A DNA stretch of 64,000 bases from Limanda limanda (GCF_963576545.1 NC_083646.1:22200989-22264988); one strand, 5' to 3'; shown: positions 12,600 to 29,588, counted from the first letter of the stretch. The notes: generated from the sequence alone by a model not told the origin. Made by a program: numbers and translations.

Positions 12600-12999
12600 T
12601 TGGGTTTAGGATCAGTTGTGTTGCACATGTTTAAACAACACCATTGGTTACTGCAAACGGCATCTCAGGTGTCCCATCTAACCAGCCACTAGAGCCTGGT
12701 TACATTCACTTGGACCACATGTGTTGCCCTTGAACCGCTTGAATGTCCTCTTAATTAAGGGGTCTACCACTAGGTTGAGCATGTAGCTTTCAGGGGCAAC
12801 ATTTAAGTAGTCAGGGCAAAAGCAGATTTGGAGATACAATGTGTAGGAACTGTTATTGGTCAGTTTGGAGATTATTGAGGGAGAATACACTGCAAAGCAA
12901 GGTGCAACAAACATACTGATGAAATTGATATTGGTTTTCTTTTGTGACCAGGTTTTCAAGCAAACGAGCACATTTCCTTTGAATCCCGCTAAAGGCTTT

Positions 13000-14250
13000 A
13001 ATGTTTAGTTCTGGAAATTTCCATTACAAAAATGACCACACTGAACTTCTCTTCTCTGTTCGCTAATGTGGACAAGCAGGTTGCGCTGCAGGGCTCTGGA
13101 TACTGCAGAGGCCTGTCATCTGCATTGCATGCCATTATCAGACTAATCATGACTAATTCAGCACATGGCCAAAAGACTCTAAATGTATAATTAAATATTT
13201 AGCAAGGCCACAGACTTACCACCTCACACTAGCCATTTCTGTGCAGCCTTAATGCAGAAAGAAATTGAAAGCTCAGGCCATCTACCTTACCTGAATGCAC
13301 TGAGGACTTGCTCCCGGCACTGTGTGCCCCTGGTCGAATTGGACAAGTGTCATCTGGGATTTTAATATATGCATGTGAACTTTATACAGAGAAATGCCAC
13401 AATGTGAGAGCCATTGCAGCCCATCATCCTCTGTGTACACCAGCGGTCTTATTTTTTCTGCTGCTGTTTTGACTTAATTGTTTGTTTTGTGTGAACTCTA
13501 GCTGCTATCTTATCTCTTGATGCAGCCCCATGTCATTTGGATTTGTACAGCGCATGCTGGATAACAATGTCAGGGACATTAAATCCTAATTTGAGTGTGA
13601 CCTTTTTAGCTGCTTTTATCTGAACTACTCTGGGAAAGGCAGCCTCTCTTGTTGTTGTGAATATTCTTCATGAGTCTGCTCAGTAGCTATTCATGAATAA
13701 GCTTTTCTCCCTGTCTAATATATGCCAACTTGTCCAAACCTTACATGCCTAATAACCTTCTATATTTAGATGGAGGTACATAGCGTGTGTCTTTATGAAC
13801 TACACTAGAGCTATTTTATAAGTGTTGACATTTGTAAAAGACTTATTTTAAATGATACATTGATTCGCTGTCCCTGGATACATTCAGATCTTGTAGAGTA
13901 TGCTGAGTTTGGATCTGGCCACGGTCCAGTTCCACTGTGGCTCGGGTGTTAACTGTGCAGCGGAAGCTGGGACCATCCAAGCAAGAGAAATCATTGCTGC
14001 TAACATCACTTTCCCCCACCATGTTTCTACTGGGAGAGGAAGAGAGGGGCGCCAGAGATGTGAATATGTGTCAGCTTATAGAGCATGCAGTGAATAATGT
14101 AATTGTACCATTGTATGAGTGTGAGGCAAAACTGCCCTGAATGAGGGCAGGCCTATTCATTGATACAACTGCAAATATGAATTGGCTGCTGCCTCTCGGT
14201 CATTCCTAAAATGAACAGAAAGTAGAGAAGGTAACTCTATAAGTTAATAA
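13000..14250. other. Non-coding stretch, candidate regulatory DNA
   Basis: The sequence is complex and free of simple repeats, with many TAAT-type cores (for example around 13140-13200), CATTATCAGACTAATC near 13130 and clustered TCATGAATA/ATTCATGAAT motifs near 13660-13700. Short open frames near 13900-14140 lack domain content. The texture suits developmental enhancers, but no single-sequence test proves it. Confidence 0.25.
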
Positions 14251-15249
14251 CTGTTACATGAATCAAAATGATAGTAGAATATATTTGCTCGGCTGTTTTC
14301 TTTCAAAAGGTTTTATCCAGGTTTTATCATCCGATCTGTCTTGGACATCTTGTGATGAGAGGGCAGAGCTACCATTGATCACCATCTGTATTGGATGTAT
14401 TGAGTTGACCTGGAAAAACACAATGTTTAGTGAGGGTGAAGTGGGAATTGCTGCTGGAGGCCCCTGTTTTGTGAAGTCTTCAACTTCTACCTCTGGAAGA
14501 TTTTCCTGTGCATCCTGAGTGAGGTTGAGAACATGGACCCAACTAGGCCATCAGATATCCATTAATTCTCCAGGACATCCACACTGTCTATCTACTTGAC
14601 TGAGTTAGTGGTTACATGCTCTCAGCCTACCCTGGAGCAACCCGTCCTGGTCTGTTTCAACATAACAAGAAAGCATTGTACTCCCCAGACAAAGCCAGTA
14701 TCCAATTGAAAACCTCCAGACACTCTTTCCCTCCGGTTCTATCTAACTCTGAATGTCGTCCTCCTAACCTCAAGCCATCCCCCCTTCCCAACAGTGGACT
14801 GGACACTGTGGCTAGTACTGATATTGTTGGCACAGATTAAACTGTCATTCAACTCACCTGTCCCAGAAGTTGCCCAGGTACCTCTCCCATCTAACCCAGA
14901 TAGCATACAGATGTGGACCACATATGCTATGGCGTACTTGTGGCCCAGATCGGGCAATCATGAGTGGAGTGCACGTGCCAACATTACACTCTGTATGTGG
15001 CAAAACATTTTTCTATGTTGTAAGGATCCTGGTTAGGAAATCTGAAATTCTTAAAATTCGTCACTTCATGATTGGATTCATAATTCCCAGGTGCTATCAT
15101 TTAATATGGTGGTGTAACAGAGACACTTGCAGTCATAACAACTACAAATCTCTCTCTTTATATCAATACTAAACCTTCTTTTCAAGTTTTGACCTGTAAC
15201 TTTTTTTCTTCGAATGCCAGCTGCTGATTTTGTGTGAGATCATCATTTA

Positions 15250-16400
15250 ATCTTATATTGTTCAACTAATAAAATGGTACATGCCCTTGATCTTGTCCTT
15301 TTCCCATACCTTGCCTATGCCTCTTGCACATTAGTCTTCTACTGCTATCTGATTCTTGTCTTTTTTTTTCTAAATCAGCCAACAGTCTCTGTGATGATCC
15401 TCAGCCACCTCTGCTTGCAATAGCCCCAATCACAATGATCTCTCCATTAATAACTTATTGGACACATTAAATTGTACATGTCAGTCTATCCTTGATGACA
15501 TAGCCCCACACAAAATGAAAAGTGTAACACCCTACCCTGACTTGATGACTACACAAGGGATCTAAAGTGGCCATGCAGGAAAACAGAAGACAAAACGTAC
15601 AATATTGCTGGAACTAAAAGTAAGATTTTGCCCTACCAGCAGGTGGAGAAACAGACAAGGTATTCAAGTATCAGAAATGTAATTAGAAGCAATCACCATA
15701 TCCCCAGGGTTTATTCCAAGCAATACATTTGTTAGTTAATCCTCCTCCGAGCTAGCATCTAGAGCACCCAAATGACACATGTGAGCAGTTTCTCCATCAT
15801 TTAATCAATAACATGGATCCTATCCGGCTCCATATGGCACCCGTGACCAGAACGCTCCTCATCTGCACTCAACCCTTCCGCTATTTTGTCTCAGTTATAT
15901 ACTTGTCAGTTAGAGATTAACCCAACCAGATTTCCATAAGCAGCACTTCTCTGGTTGCCGGCTCGCTTTAATGAAATATTCAGTGACCATTAGCCTCATT
16001 CCATCTGATATTAAACAAAAAGTGGTTTAAACAGGCTTAGACAAATCAACACTTGACCTATTTTTAGGTTTAGACCAACTTCAAATGTAATTTAAAAAAA
16101 GCTTGTTGCCTCTCAATTGATCCCACATGTAGATAATATTCATTTTGGGGGAACTTTCAATCAGGACTCCGTGCCGAAGCACAGTATAGACACTGCTCTT
16201 GATAAAATAATTACTTGCTCAAAGCCGCTGATTCTGGAGCTGATTCCATTTTTTTTTTTTAAATCATGTAAATTTTATACTATCAACCCCAATGTACCTC
16301 AATCACCAGCCCTCTCTCATGTGGTGTGCCACAAGGGTCAATACAATTTAGTCGTGTATTGTATTGGCAGCATCACATCTAAGCAAGGTGATTAATCTTG
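15250..16400 (+). mobile_element. LINE fragment (L2/CR1-like), plus strand, heavily decayed
   Basis: Three islands in the right order show one decayed LINE ORF. Near 15262-15300 the plus strand gives a VHALDLVLF block, matching the endonuclease-domain end (THxxGHTLDLVLSHG). Near 15450-15530 it gives LLDTLNCTCQSILDDIAPHK, matching the linker with LDxLAPxKxRT. Near 16145-16240 it gives TFNQDSVPKHSIDTALDK, the FQSGFRxxHSTETALLK block, followed near 16308-16350 by SCGVPQGSI. Frameshifts and stops separate them. Upstream sequence at 14430-15250 may belong to the same element but has no motif I trust. Confidence 0.65.
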
Positions 16401-16496
16401 GCCAATACATGAACTCTGCTATTCACGGCAATACCTGCTGGGTTCCACCAGGTGGGCTGTTTATGTACTCAAGAGATTTTACTCTCCTCTCTCTGA

Positions 16497-16786
16497 TGGT
16501 GGACTAGTGGTAGAAAAGATGGACATCAGACTGGAAGGTCACTGGTTGAAGGCCATGGACTGACAAAACATACCTGGATATGGAACAGACATGTTCAAGT
16601 CCAAGATTACTCTCCCTACCCCACTGTCTATGTGAGCCTGAGTAAGGCACCTTACTCCTCCAACATCTGCTCCCCGGGTGTGTTCACTGTGTGTTCTGTC
16701 CTGTTTTGCTGACATGGATGGGTCAAAAGCAGAGGACAAATGTCCCCCCCCAGTGCATGTGTGTGGGACCAATAAATGAATCTTAA
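16497..16786 (+). mobile_element. tRNA-derived SINE, older copy
   Basis: The element begins GGTGGACTAGTGG, an A-box-like tRNA head, and has a degenerate B box (GGTTGAAGGCC) at 16544-16554. It then shares the body GCAAGGCACCTTACTCC-type block, the GATGGGTCAAAAGCAGAGGA block and the GGGACCAATAAATGAATCTTA tail with the copy at 51929-52247. The two copies therefore define one SINE family. The tail resembles those mobilised by L2-clade LINEs. Confidence 0.75.
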
Positions 16787-17529
16787 TCTACTGTTAAAAT
16801 ATTATTTGATTTAGTCATTGTGTGATTCCACTCTGAAAAGTGTAATTCCACCTTTTGGATAGATAATGATGGTGAAAGACAAGTCATTGTCATGTAAAGG
16901 TGTCTTCCCTCACATTGCCATGCCTCTATATTCAAATGTATACTTGCTATACAGAATCATACCTTTTTCCACACTGAATGTTGTCATTTAACATTAAGGC
17001 TGGTAGTACATCATGTGAATGATCAAAGGAATTCATTGAACAGCAACAATAATCCCTGCTGTGAAGTTGTAGAAGTAAAGTTTGTCATTATCAAATTATT
17101 AATAAACATCAGGTGTTATTCATAATATTCATAAAATCATCAATGGGAATGGTTATTTACTGAGCAGAGCCCTCGTACCAGAGAACAATAATCAAACAAT
17201 TGATGCAGTCACTAATGAGTGTTCAACTGGAAATGTCAAAGTCATGATATTAAGAAGATATTAACATCCAGCTGTTACCAAAGGAAGTATGTACAAATAA
17301 TCACTGAGACTGCTAAAAGATTAATAACTAATCTCAATTAACAAACATCTGGTGGCCCACTGCAGCAACAACAGAATGCAACTATGAGAACAAGCAGCTA
17401 TACAGCAAACTGACAGAGACAGTCAATTTCATGTGTGTGCATCGACATGTGTATGTTACACAACATAGTACACCTTGGATTTGTGGGACAGAGAACTGAA
17501 ATTGATTTTACGGAGATGACCACTGTGTG

Positions 17530-17800
17530 ACGCTCTTATGTGTAAAGAGTACTAGCAGGCTAATAACGCGAAGTACATTTCATGCTGAAGTAGCAGGGAG
17601 TAAATGTGTGTTCCAGCCCAACAGTGTTCACGCACCTGTATGTTGCTGCTGCTGTTGTGGCGGGCAAATAAAGTGGATGCGTTCAGAACAAAACAAACAT
17701 GTCTCCTCATGCTTCTTCAGCGCGATGTACCGAACAGCTGGATACCTACCAGATAACAAGCCAAACTTCTGATAAACTACTAGTGATCTGAAAGAAAGAG
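17530..17800. repeat. Diverged direct repeat, copy 1
   Basis: The core at about 17633-17790 (TGCTGCTGCTGTTGTGGCGG ... AACAAGCCAAACTTCTGATA ... CTAGTGATCT) is repeated about 495 bases downstream at 18130-18285. The match covers roughly 150 bases with many substitutions. It looks like a dispersed DNA-transposon-type repeat present twice; the element borders are not clear. Confidence 0.6.
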
Positions 17801-18129
17801 GAGAAAAAAGTGGAGACAAGAGAAAAGTTTGGAGCGGGCTTACAGAAAAAATGGCGGCATTCGGTGGTAACGTTAATGCTAACCATGGACTAAAGAGACA
17901 TGGTAATTCAGTGAGCCCATATACCAGCACAAATCCATTACTGGTGGATATAAAATAGAGTGCTTGAGCTTATATGTATGGACATCTTTAACCAGACGAA
18001 CGTTGGATACACCGAACATGGCAACAGCATGGAATTTGTAACTAGCATGGAATTGACACTAGCTTCACCTGGAGTAGCAGGCCATGTCGGCCACAAACCG
18101 TGAATGGCGCCCACTAACCCTTTAATCAC

Positions 18130-18330
18130 GCCCTTCTGTGTTGCTGTTGCTGTTGTGGAGGGCAAATCAAGTGGCTGCTTTCCAAATGACACAAAAATGC
18201 TTCCTCCTGCTTCATCAGCGGAATGGTCTGGATGGCTGGACTGGCCAGACAACGAGCCAAACTTTATATAAACTACCAGTGATCTCCCAACTACCGTTTC
18301 AAGCCGAGCTACTGGCAATTAGGAAGGTAG
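18130..18330. repeat. Diverged direct repeat, copy 2
   Basis: Second copy of the repeat at 17633. It shares the run GCTGTTGTGGAGGGCAAATC, the CTTCCTCCTGCTTCATCAGC segment and CCAGTGATCT at the end. Minus-strand frames of both copies share the pattern SLVVYxKFGxLSG, which may be coincidence or a coding relic. Confidence 0.6.
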
Positions 18331-19299
18331 CATACAAGTCTGTGAATGTGTTATTTGACTCTGCAAAATTTGATTTGCAACCAAGCTAACCTTACTACAA
18401 GGATGTCTTTAAATGCATGCTAATGCTAATATCAGACATGGCTCAGCAAAAAGGACAGAGGGAGATTGAAAAGCGAAGTATGAGAATACAATGAAATCCA
18501 CAGTGAACAACTTTACTTTATGGTATTTCCCTATTATCATTTTTGACATTCAGCGTCCATACTTGGTTTGACCCAATAGATCTATCCACTAACAGCAGAA
18601 TTGATCTCGCATGATTTTAATGTTACTAATTGTGAAGCCCTCAGTGTGAATATGTTTTCTTCATCTTCATCATCATCGTCTTGGTATAGAAATCTGATCA
18701 GATCAATCAATCATTATTGGACACCTTAGGTCACCTTTTAAGATAAAGGCACAGAAAACATCAATACAAAATGTCACAGACAGAATCAAAATCTAAAGAA
18801 ATCACATTGGTCGAAGCTTTGGTATTTTGGTCTAAAAGGCCGGAGCTATAGACATACAGAGTTTCAGAATCTTAAGTACTATTATTGGCTTTCACTGCTC
18901 AATTTTAGGAGACAGCAGCTGAGGGCAAACTAAGTAAGTATTAGTTGAGCTGCGGAAATCTCATTTTCCTATATCTGTGTGGAAAGAGTGCACTCAGAGG
19001 TCAGCATTAACTGCAGAGTGGAAATTGTTCACTCCCCCCCCCTTGTCATATGTTGAATTTGCCAGTTTCTCCAGCTGTGCCCAATTTTCTTTCCTTCCTG
19101 TTGATTAAAAGAGCAGACTTGAACATGGATCTCCTCTAAATTACCTCCCATCCCCACCCCCAGCTGCAACACCAAACATGTGCTCCATGTGTTTAAGTCA
19201 GGATGCCTGGAGGTAACGCTCGCTCTGAGATAACACGCCGGCAAAATGACCCACATTCAGTGGAACACACTGATGCCCTGTTGAGCTCATAGGACTTGT

Positions 19300-19497
19300 A
19301 ACCATCCAGCATTTGGCTCAGGAGGTGGAGCAGTAGTCTGGTGATCAGAAGGCTCCTCAAGAGTGAGTCAAATTGTCCTGGAGCAACACACTGAAGCACT
19401 AATTGATCCAGATGCTGCTGCAGCAGTGTATGAATGTGTGAGTGAATCACATATACATAGTAGAAAAGCACAATATAAATGCCTTCCATTTACCATC
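19300..19497 (+). mobile_element. SINE with L2-type tail
   Basis: The head GGCTCAGGAGGTGGAGCAGT has the form of a tRNA A-box region. The body contains CTGATGCTGC-type sequence and GTGTATGAATGTGTGAGTGAA, and the tail reads AGAAAAGCACAATATAAATG then CCTTCCATTTACCAT. This matches the widespread fish repeat ending AGAAAAGCGCTATATAAATAC plus TCCATTTACCAT. It is degenerate, with no B box recovered. Confidence 0.65.
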
Positions 19498-19559
19498 CTC
19501 TTCTATTATTAGCACGCTCTTGATCTGTTGAGGGGTGGTAGGGGTCCTTGGTGTCATGG

Positions 19560-19765
19560 GTTGGGCACCCTTCTTCAATTACACTACATTACATTACATT
19601 ATATTTAATTTAGCTGACTGTTTTATCCAAAGTGATTAACAATATGTGCATTCATCCATGAGGGTACAAACCCAGAACAACAAGAATCAAGCAAATTCAA
19701 TTTTCTTCAAAAAAGCCAAACTACAAAGTGCTAAATGTAAGTGCCATAAAAGTGCAATTGTTTTA
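19560..19765 (-). repeat. Dispersed fish repeat (LINE-tail type)
   Basis: The plus strand reads ACATTACATTATATTTAATT, TAGCTGACTGTTTTATCCAA, AGTGATTAACAATATGTGCA and then a block with AACAACAAGAATCAAG and AAAAAGCCAAACTACAAAGT. This is a decayed copy of a very common teleost repeat whose start is ACATTTAGCTGACGCTTTTA. Strand and class are inferred. Confidence 0.6.
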
Positions 19766-19860
19766 TTGATCATCCCGTACCACCAAATCTCAATGACAAC
19801 ATCTTGGCTTTTGCAGCTGAAGCCAGTGTCTACACTCTGTTACCTCCAGCAGTGACCTAG

Positions 19861-22230
19861 TGGCCTGCCAAAAAGCTCAACCTCATACGTCCAACTTGTC
19901 CAGGAACCCAGAGGATTATATGGCCACAAAGTCTCTGAAATCCACCAGCACAAATCATCCTCATGCTCTTGGGCCCACAGACTCGTTCAAGCTGCTATGC
20001 GTGCACATTTCAACCTTTACTGTGTGTATGCTTTGCTGTGAGATAGGTCACAATACCAAGTCTGGCCTCAGATCGGCTGTAATTAACATTTGTTGGAACA
20101 AGGTGGTTGTGTTAGATAAGCCAGTTGTTTTGGTGGGGTGATGGTAAATTTGAAAATAACCTGACTGTGTCTCAAGGTATACCCAAATTGGTTTTGAAGT
20201 ACAGATGTGCCTTAGAGTTGCTGACTTTTGCAGATTAGATGCTATGGATTGTCTCCACGGGTTTAAGGTCTTCAGATTCGGAAATTATTATTAAAAATCT
20301 CAGATCTTGAAGTCATTTCTGCCTTCGTCCATCTCAACCAGATCTTTTGAGGTGGGTTTGCACTGCCACAGGTTTTACTATATCGTCAGTTGAACCTGGG
20401 GTGAGTCACAATACTTTGTGACTATAGAATGACTTGTCACTTGACCAAAATCTCTTCTACAGGCTCAGTTCATTTTCTCTCACTCTACTTTGTGGCAGTT
20501 GCTAATATTTCTGTGTCTTGAGACAAAGACCGGGTTCAGCGCCATCATGGAGCACTTACATTTTTCAGTGAGACTAGAGTCAGGCATTTTCCTAATCCCT
20601 TGCAAGCTGATACTGATGAAGCACTGTGGTCTTGAGTCCAAGCCACTTTTTTATATATCCAAGGATGATTACAACACACAATTACGACAAGCTGTTCTGT
20701 CCCATAAAAGATAAATCATGCTTGTCAAGCTCCTCTTAACCCGTTATTGCACAGATTACTACATACATGCACAGACGTGTGGAAACTATAGTTGCACGAT
20801 AGAACAATACTTCAAAAGCATTTTCTCCAAAGTGTTAAGGGGCAGCAGTAGCAAGTAAACAAGCTAATTACACTGATTTGTCATCTCATTTTAGTATAAA
20901 TTGTATATTATATCAAATATACCTTTGACAACAAGAAGATAAGTTATTGTGTATATTACCAATCCACTGACTCGTAACTAACTTTGTATGACTGTCTCAC
21001 ACTCATTTGCCTTACATCTTGCAGATAGCATCACTAAAACTGCTTCCATGCCCTGGTCTTCTCTTTCCACTGCCCTGGCCCAGCTCACAATTATAAGATA
21101 ACCTGGTATATTAAGACTTAATAAGACAACTGTATTGTGCAATAGCCAAACTTTTCTAATTATGTTCTGCTTTGTGGTTATCTAATAATCTTGATCTCTC
21201 TGCTAGTCAAGGTGTAAGATTCTCTGAGCAACATCTGAAGAATGTTTGGGCCAGTGTATTGAAGAAGAAAAAATACAGGATGCTGCATTGTCCCTTGGGT
21301 GTTCATTGTCCGTTAATGGTAAATACTTTTAGACTATCATGGAATTTTATATATGTATTTTATCTCCACACCGCACATTTAATATGTTTACTGACAATTC
21401 AAATATATAATTCCGATCCGTGTTATTCAAGTCCAAATACTTTGTCCCTTTTTTCCCTCTTGTGCTCTAGGGTTTTCTGCAGGTTGTCTATGTGTAAAAG
21501 TCACCGCATGCAATGATTGTTTGTCATGTTTTTGTCATGATTGGCTCAATGTTCAGACAGAAATGGGAGCAAAAGCATACAAAATTTTGATTGTATTTCA
21601 AACAGAAAAACCTGCAAATAAGTGACAATATCTGCACATGAAAGTCGTCCTCAAGGTAGTGATTTGTGTGACATCAACCTGCTCATGGTGTCACTTTAGC
21701 ATTCGTTCGGAATCATGTTTGCTGACTACCTGATAACTCCAAAGAAAATATCTGGTTCTTTATATTATCATCCTCATGTTGTGTACTTTTATGTTTTCAT
21801 CTATGTGATTATTTAATTTTGAGCAGCATTTTGCAGAAACTCCATAGGCAATGTTAGCTTGCTAATCTGCTGTAGAGATGAGATCTGGGCCCAATTTCTC
21901 CAATAATTTCATCATTTTATGAAGAAATAACAAATTTTGAAAACTAGACATATTCATGATAAGTTGTATGTTTGTACAGTCTGGTGTAGATTGGAAGTAA
22001 ACACTCTCTTGTTCCTTTTATTTTTCTATTATACAACAGCGGATCATTACTTTTAGCATCCGCCTTCATATCATCATACTGTTGTCACAATGTAATTTGA
22101 CACACAATTATCATAAAAACATCAACCACTTAAAATGAAAATGAGTCAAAGTCATGATTAGGTCACACACACAGTATGCTGTATCACCAGATGCTGGTGA
22201 CACTTTACGCCCATATGTAATTGTTAAAAA
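19861..22230. other. Non-coding stretch, no gene supported
   Basis: Open frames are short and unrecognised, and there is no long simple repeat. Several plain AT-rich segments occur. Nothing here has both a motif and a consistent boundary. Confidence 0.5.
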
Positions 22231-22240
22231 CTATGTGCTG

Positions 22241-22650
22241 CTATAATAGCCTCCATTCTTCTCCTTTAGGCATTACACCAAATGTGGAGCCTAGCTGCAA
22301 TGGTTTGGTCCCATTAATTTGTCCGAGCATTAGTGAGGTCCAGCGCTGATGATGGGTAATAGGGCCTGGCTCGCAGTCAGCGTTCAAGTTTGTCCACGCC
22401 ATGTGACTGTGCAGAGCAATCTCTCTGCTCCAATGTCTAAAGGTAGTTTGGGTCCAGCACACCATTTAATATTTGGAAATGTGCGTGTTGAACACGGGTT
22501 GTGTGAAGCTGCTCAGCCTGGAAACCAATGTAACAAAGTAACTGACAGCTTGGTAGTGAAAGTTGAAACCAAACTTTAAACAACAGCAGTGCCATGCCAT
22601 TCCTGTCAGTTGTTATAGCGTGTCCATATTGATTTAGCAATGAGTGGCTC
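22241..22650 (-). mobile_element. Tc1-like transposon remnant (transposase antisense on + strand)
   Basis: The plus strand contains GAGCATTAGTGAGGTC, AGGGCCTGGCTCGCAGTC and, further on, GTGTGAAGCTGCTCAGCC followed by TGGAAACC. These match the antisense of the transposase gene of a Tc1-like family common in fish, including the GCTGCTCGGCCATGGAAACC block. The minus-strand translation ADCEPGPITHHQRWTSLM fits the same region out of frame. Internal deletions join distant parts of the gene. Terminal inverted repeats were not found. Confidence 0.6.
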
Positions 22651-28000
<5,350 letters not shown>

Positions 28001-28009
28001 CTATGTAGT

Positions 28010-28381
28010 CGATCAAAATGGTATCAATCAATTTTAAAATATATAAATTATATGTTATAAATTATAGAAATTATCAAATATGCATCCCATACTTGTGATT
28101 TTCCTGCTGTTCTCCTGGAGTTTAAATTTCTCAGATCTTTCCCCCCACATGATGAAATTTCCCCATCTGCCAATCCACTGTAATTGTTTTTTTTATTATG
28201 TACGTATTCTACACATTTGTCAGTTGTGTCTAAAGAGACAGACACACACAAGCATACAAGAAGACAGACAGACAGAGATAGGGGGGGGGGGGGGGGGGGC
28301 GGCTATAGGCTTGCATAGGTCAGTCACTTGTGAACACCATCAACATTAACCCCGAACCCCCCATTGAACGGAGCCTACAAC
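28010..28381. repeat. Outer repeat copy, left part (target of the hAT insertion)
   Basis: Sequence from TATGCATCCCATACTTGTGA (about 28079) through a CAGA-rich/G-tract segment to CCATTGAACGGAG (about 28361-28373) is matched, diverged but in order, by 28815-28990 inside the hAT element. That copy has TATGCATCCCATAGTTTGTA, TGTCCTGGAGTTT and ACATTGAACGGAG. The repeat family is therefore both outside and inside the transposon. A 19-base G tract sits at 28281-28299. Its right-hand continuation resumes at 29589 after the insertion. Confidence 0.6.
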
Positions 28382-28580
28382 CAGTGTTGGGAAGGATACT
28401 TTCAAAACGTATTCCGTTACAGAATACAGAATACATGCCCAAAAATGTAATCTGTAACGTATTCCATTACATTAACTAATCTGAGTAACGTATTCTGAAT
28501 ACTTGGAATACTTCCGGTTTGTATTGCATTTTTTAAGTGTATGATTGCGGCGTTGTTATAGTCAGTGGAGCAGCAGCAGT

Positions 28581-29416
28581 TTAAACTCTCTCTCCACCGA
28601 TGCGGCGGGCCAGCTGGATGTCCAGCTCCCATCCACTCCCACCTCTGTGCGGGTCCCACCGGAGGCTGACCCCCCCCCCCCCCCCCTGCGCCAAGGCTGT
28701 CGGCGTCGAGTCTATTTTTTTTTGCGCTTGACGCGAGCGTATCGCTCCATGAAACACACTGAAAAATGATTTTAAACGATATTGATGACATTTTATATGA
28801 TATAAATGATAAAGTATGCATCCCATAGTTTGTATTCCCCTTCTGTTGTCCTGGAGTTTTAATTTTACCGATCACATTATTAAATGCCCCCCTCTGCCCA
28901 TCCACTACAGACACACAAGCAGTCATAAAGATAAAAAGAGAGGGGGGGCGGAGAATACGTAATTTACCCTCGACACCCGACATTGAACGGAGAAAACAGC
29001 GGAGAAGTTCTTGAAGATGGATGACATTAAATTGGGACGCTGTTGCAGTTAATGTTGGAGCAACAAGTGACCATATGCTTTTATACTACTGGGTCAACGG
29101 GGGATATTATTAGCGCTGCCCGGCGCTTCAGCGTCTGGTGTGAACCCGGCGTGCCTCGCTGGCCTCCTGCAGAGCCATGACAGCGGAGCTCTGGAAGCGC
29201 AGGTCGGTCTTCTCTCACCAGGCGCTGGAAGGGCAGCTTGCAGATCAGCAGCTCCGTAGATTTCTGGTAGCGACGGAACTCTCTCAGAGCCTCGGTCCCG
29301 GGCCTGTAACGGTCCCGAGCCGGTAGCGGTGAGGCCCTTTCACGCCGCCGGGGCGCTCTTACGGCAGCCCTGGTCTCCAGCTGCTTCCTGGGGGCTTTGC
29401 CGCCGGTGGATTTACG
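28581..29416 (-). pseudogene. Histone H3 (H3.2-like) pseudogene, split and frame-damaged
   Basis: On the minus strand, 29416-29152 translates from [13 protein letters not shown] (mature H3 residues 8-20) through [34 protein letters not shown] and, after a deletion of about 17 bases, [19 protein letters not shown] (to residue 98). The stretch around residues 24-45 has frameshifts and a short duplication of the RYRPGT segment. The C-terminus DIQLARRI-GERV plus stop (residues 123-135) appears at 28622-28581 in the correct order. Residues 99-122 are absent, replaced by about 530 bases of other sequence. SAVM rather than AAIG at 87-90 marks a canonical replication-type H3, with Ser96 pointing to H3.2 over H3.1. 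It lies wholly inside the hAT element and cannot make a working histone. Confidence 0.9.
28651..29147. mobile_element. Insertion inside the H3 pseudogene (unclassified repeat)
   Basis: Sequence between the two H3 parts is bounded by imperfect inverted ends: GGGTCCCACCGGAGGCTGA at 28651-28669 and, reversed, GGGTTCACACCAGACGCTGA at 29147-29128. A C17 tract (28670-28686) follows the left end. Its middle (28815-28990) matches the repeat outside the hAT element, and its right end GGCGCTTC-GC-TC-GGTGTG matches 29689-29709. It is probably a DNA-transposon-type repeat that landed in the H3 sequence before the whole hAT moved. No target-site duplication is certain. Confidence 0.5.
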
Positions 29417-29588
29417 AGAGAGTGAATAAACTCGAGAAGTACCGTCATGTAATCCACTGATTTCAACAATGTAACTGTATTCTGAATACCATCTATTTAT
29501 TTTGTAACTGTAACGGAATACAGTTACTCATAATTTGTATTCTAAATACGTAACGCCGTTACATGTATTCTGTTACTCCCCAACACTG

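Larger units (their letters stand above)
28382..29588. mobile_element. Non-autonomous hAT transposon carrying a histone H3 fragment
   Basis: The element starts CAGTGTTGGG and ends CCCAACACTG, a perfect 10-bp terminal inverted repeat beginning CAG. It is flanked by perfect 8-bp direct repeats CCTACAAC at 28374-28381 and 29589-29596. An 8-bp duplication with CAG...CTG ends is diagnostic of the hAT superfamily. Subterminal regions carry many GTAACG/ATTC/GTTAC inverted motifs, typical transposase-binding clusters. No transposase is encoded, so the element is non-autonomous and would need an autonomous relative. It contains a split antisense histone H3 pseudogene and an inner insertion. Because the target-site duplication is perfect, the last jump is probably young relative to the decayed LINEs nearby. 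Confidence 0.9.

Noticed and set aside
12678..12971. G-protein-coupled receptor fragment suggested by VVDPLIKRTFKRF
   Set aside because: No other transmembrane motif (DRY, CWxP, NPxxY) is present in the expected positions.
28417..28983. 188-codon minus-strand open frame
   Set aside because: It runs through the hAT subterminal repeats, the C17 tract and the inner insertion. The real H3 relic is in a different frame, so this frame is incidental.
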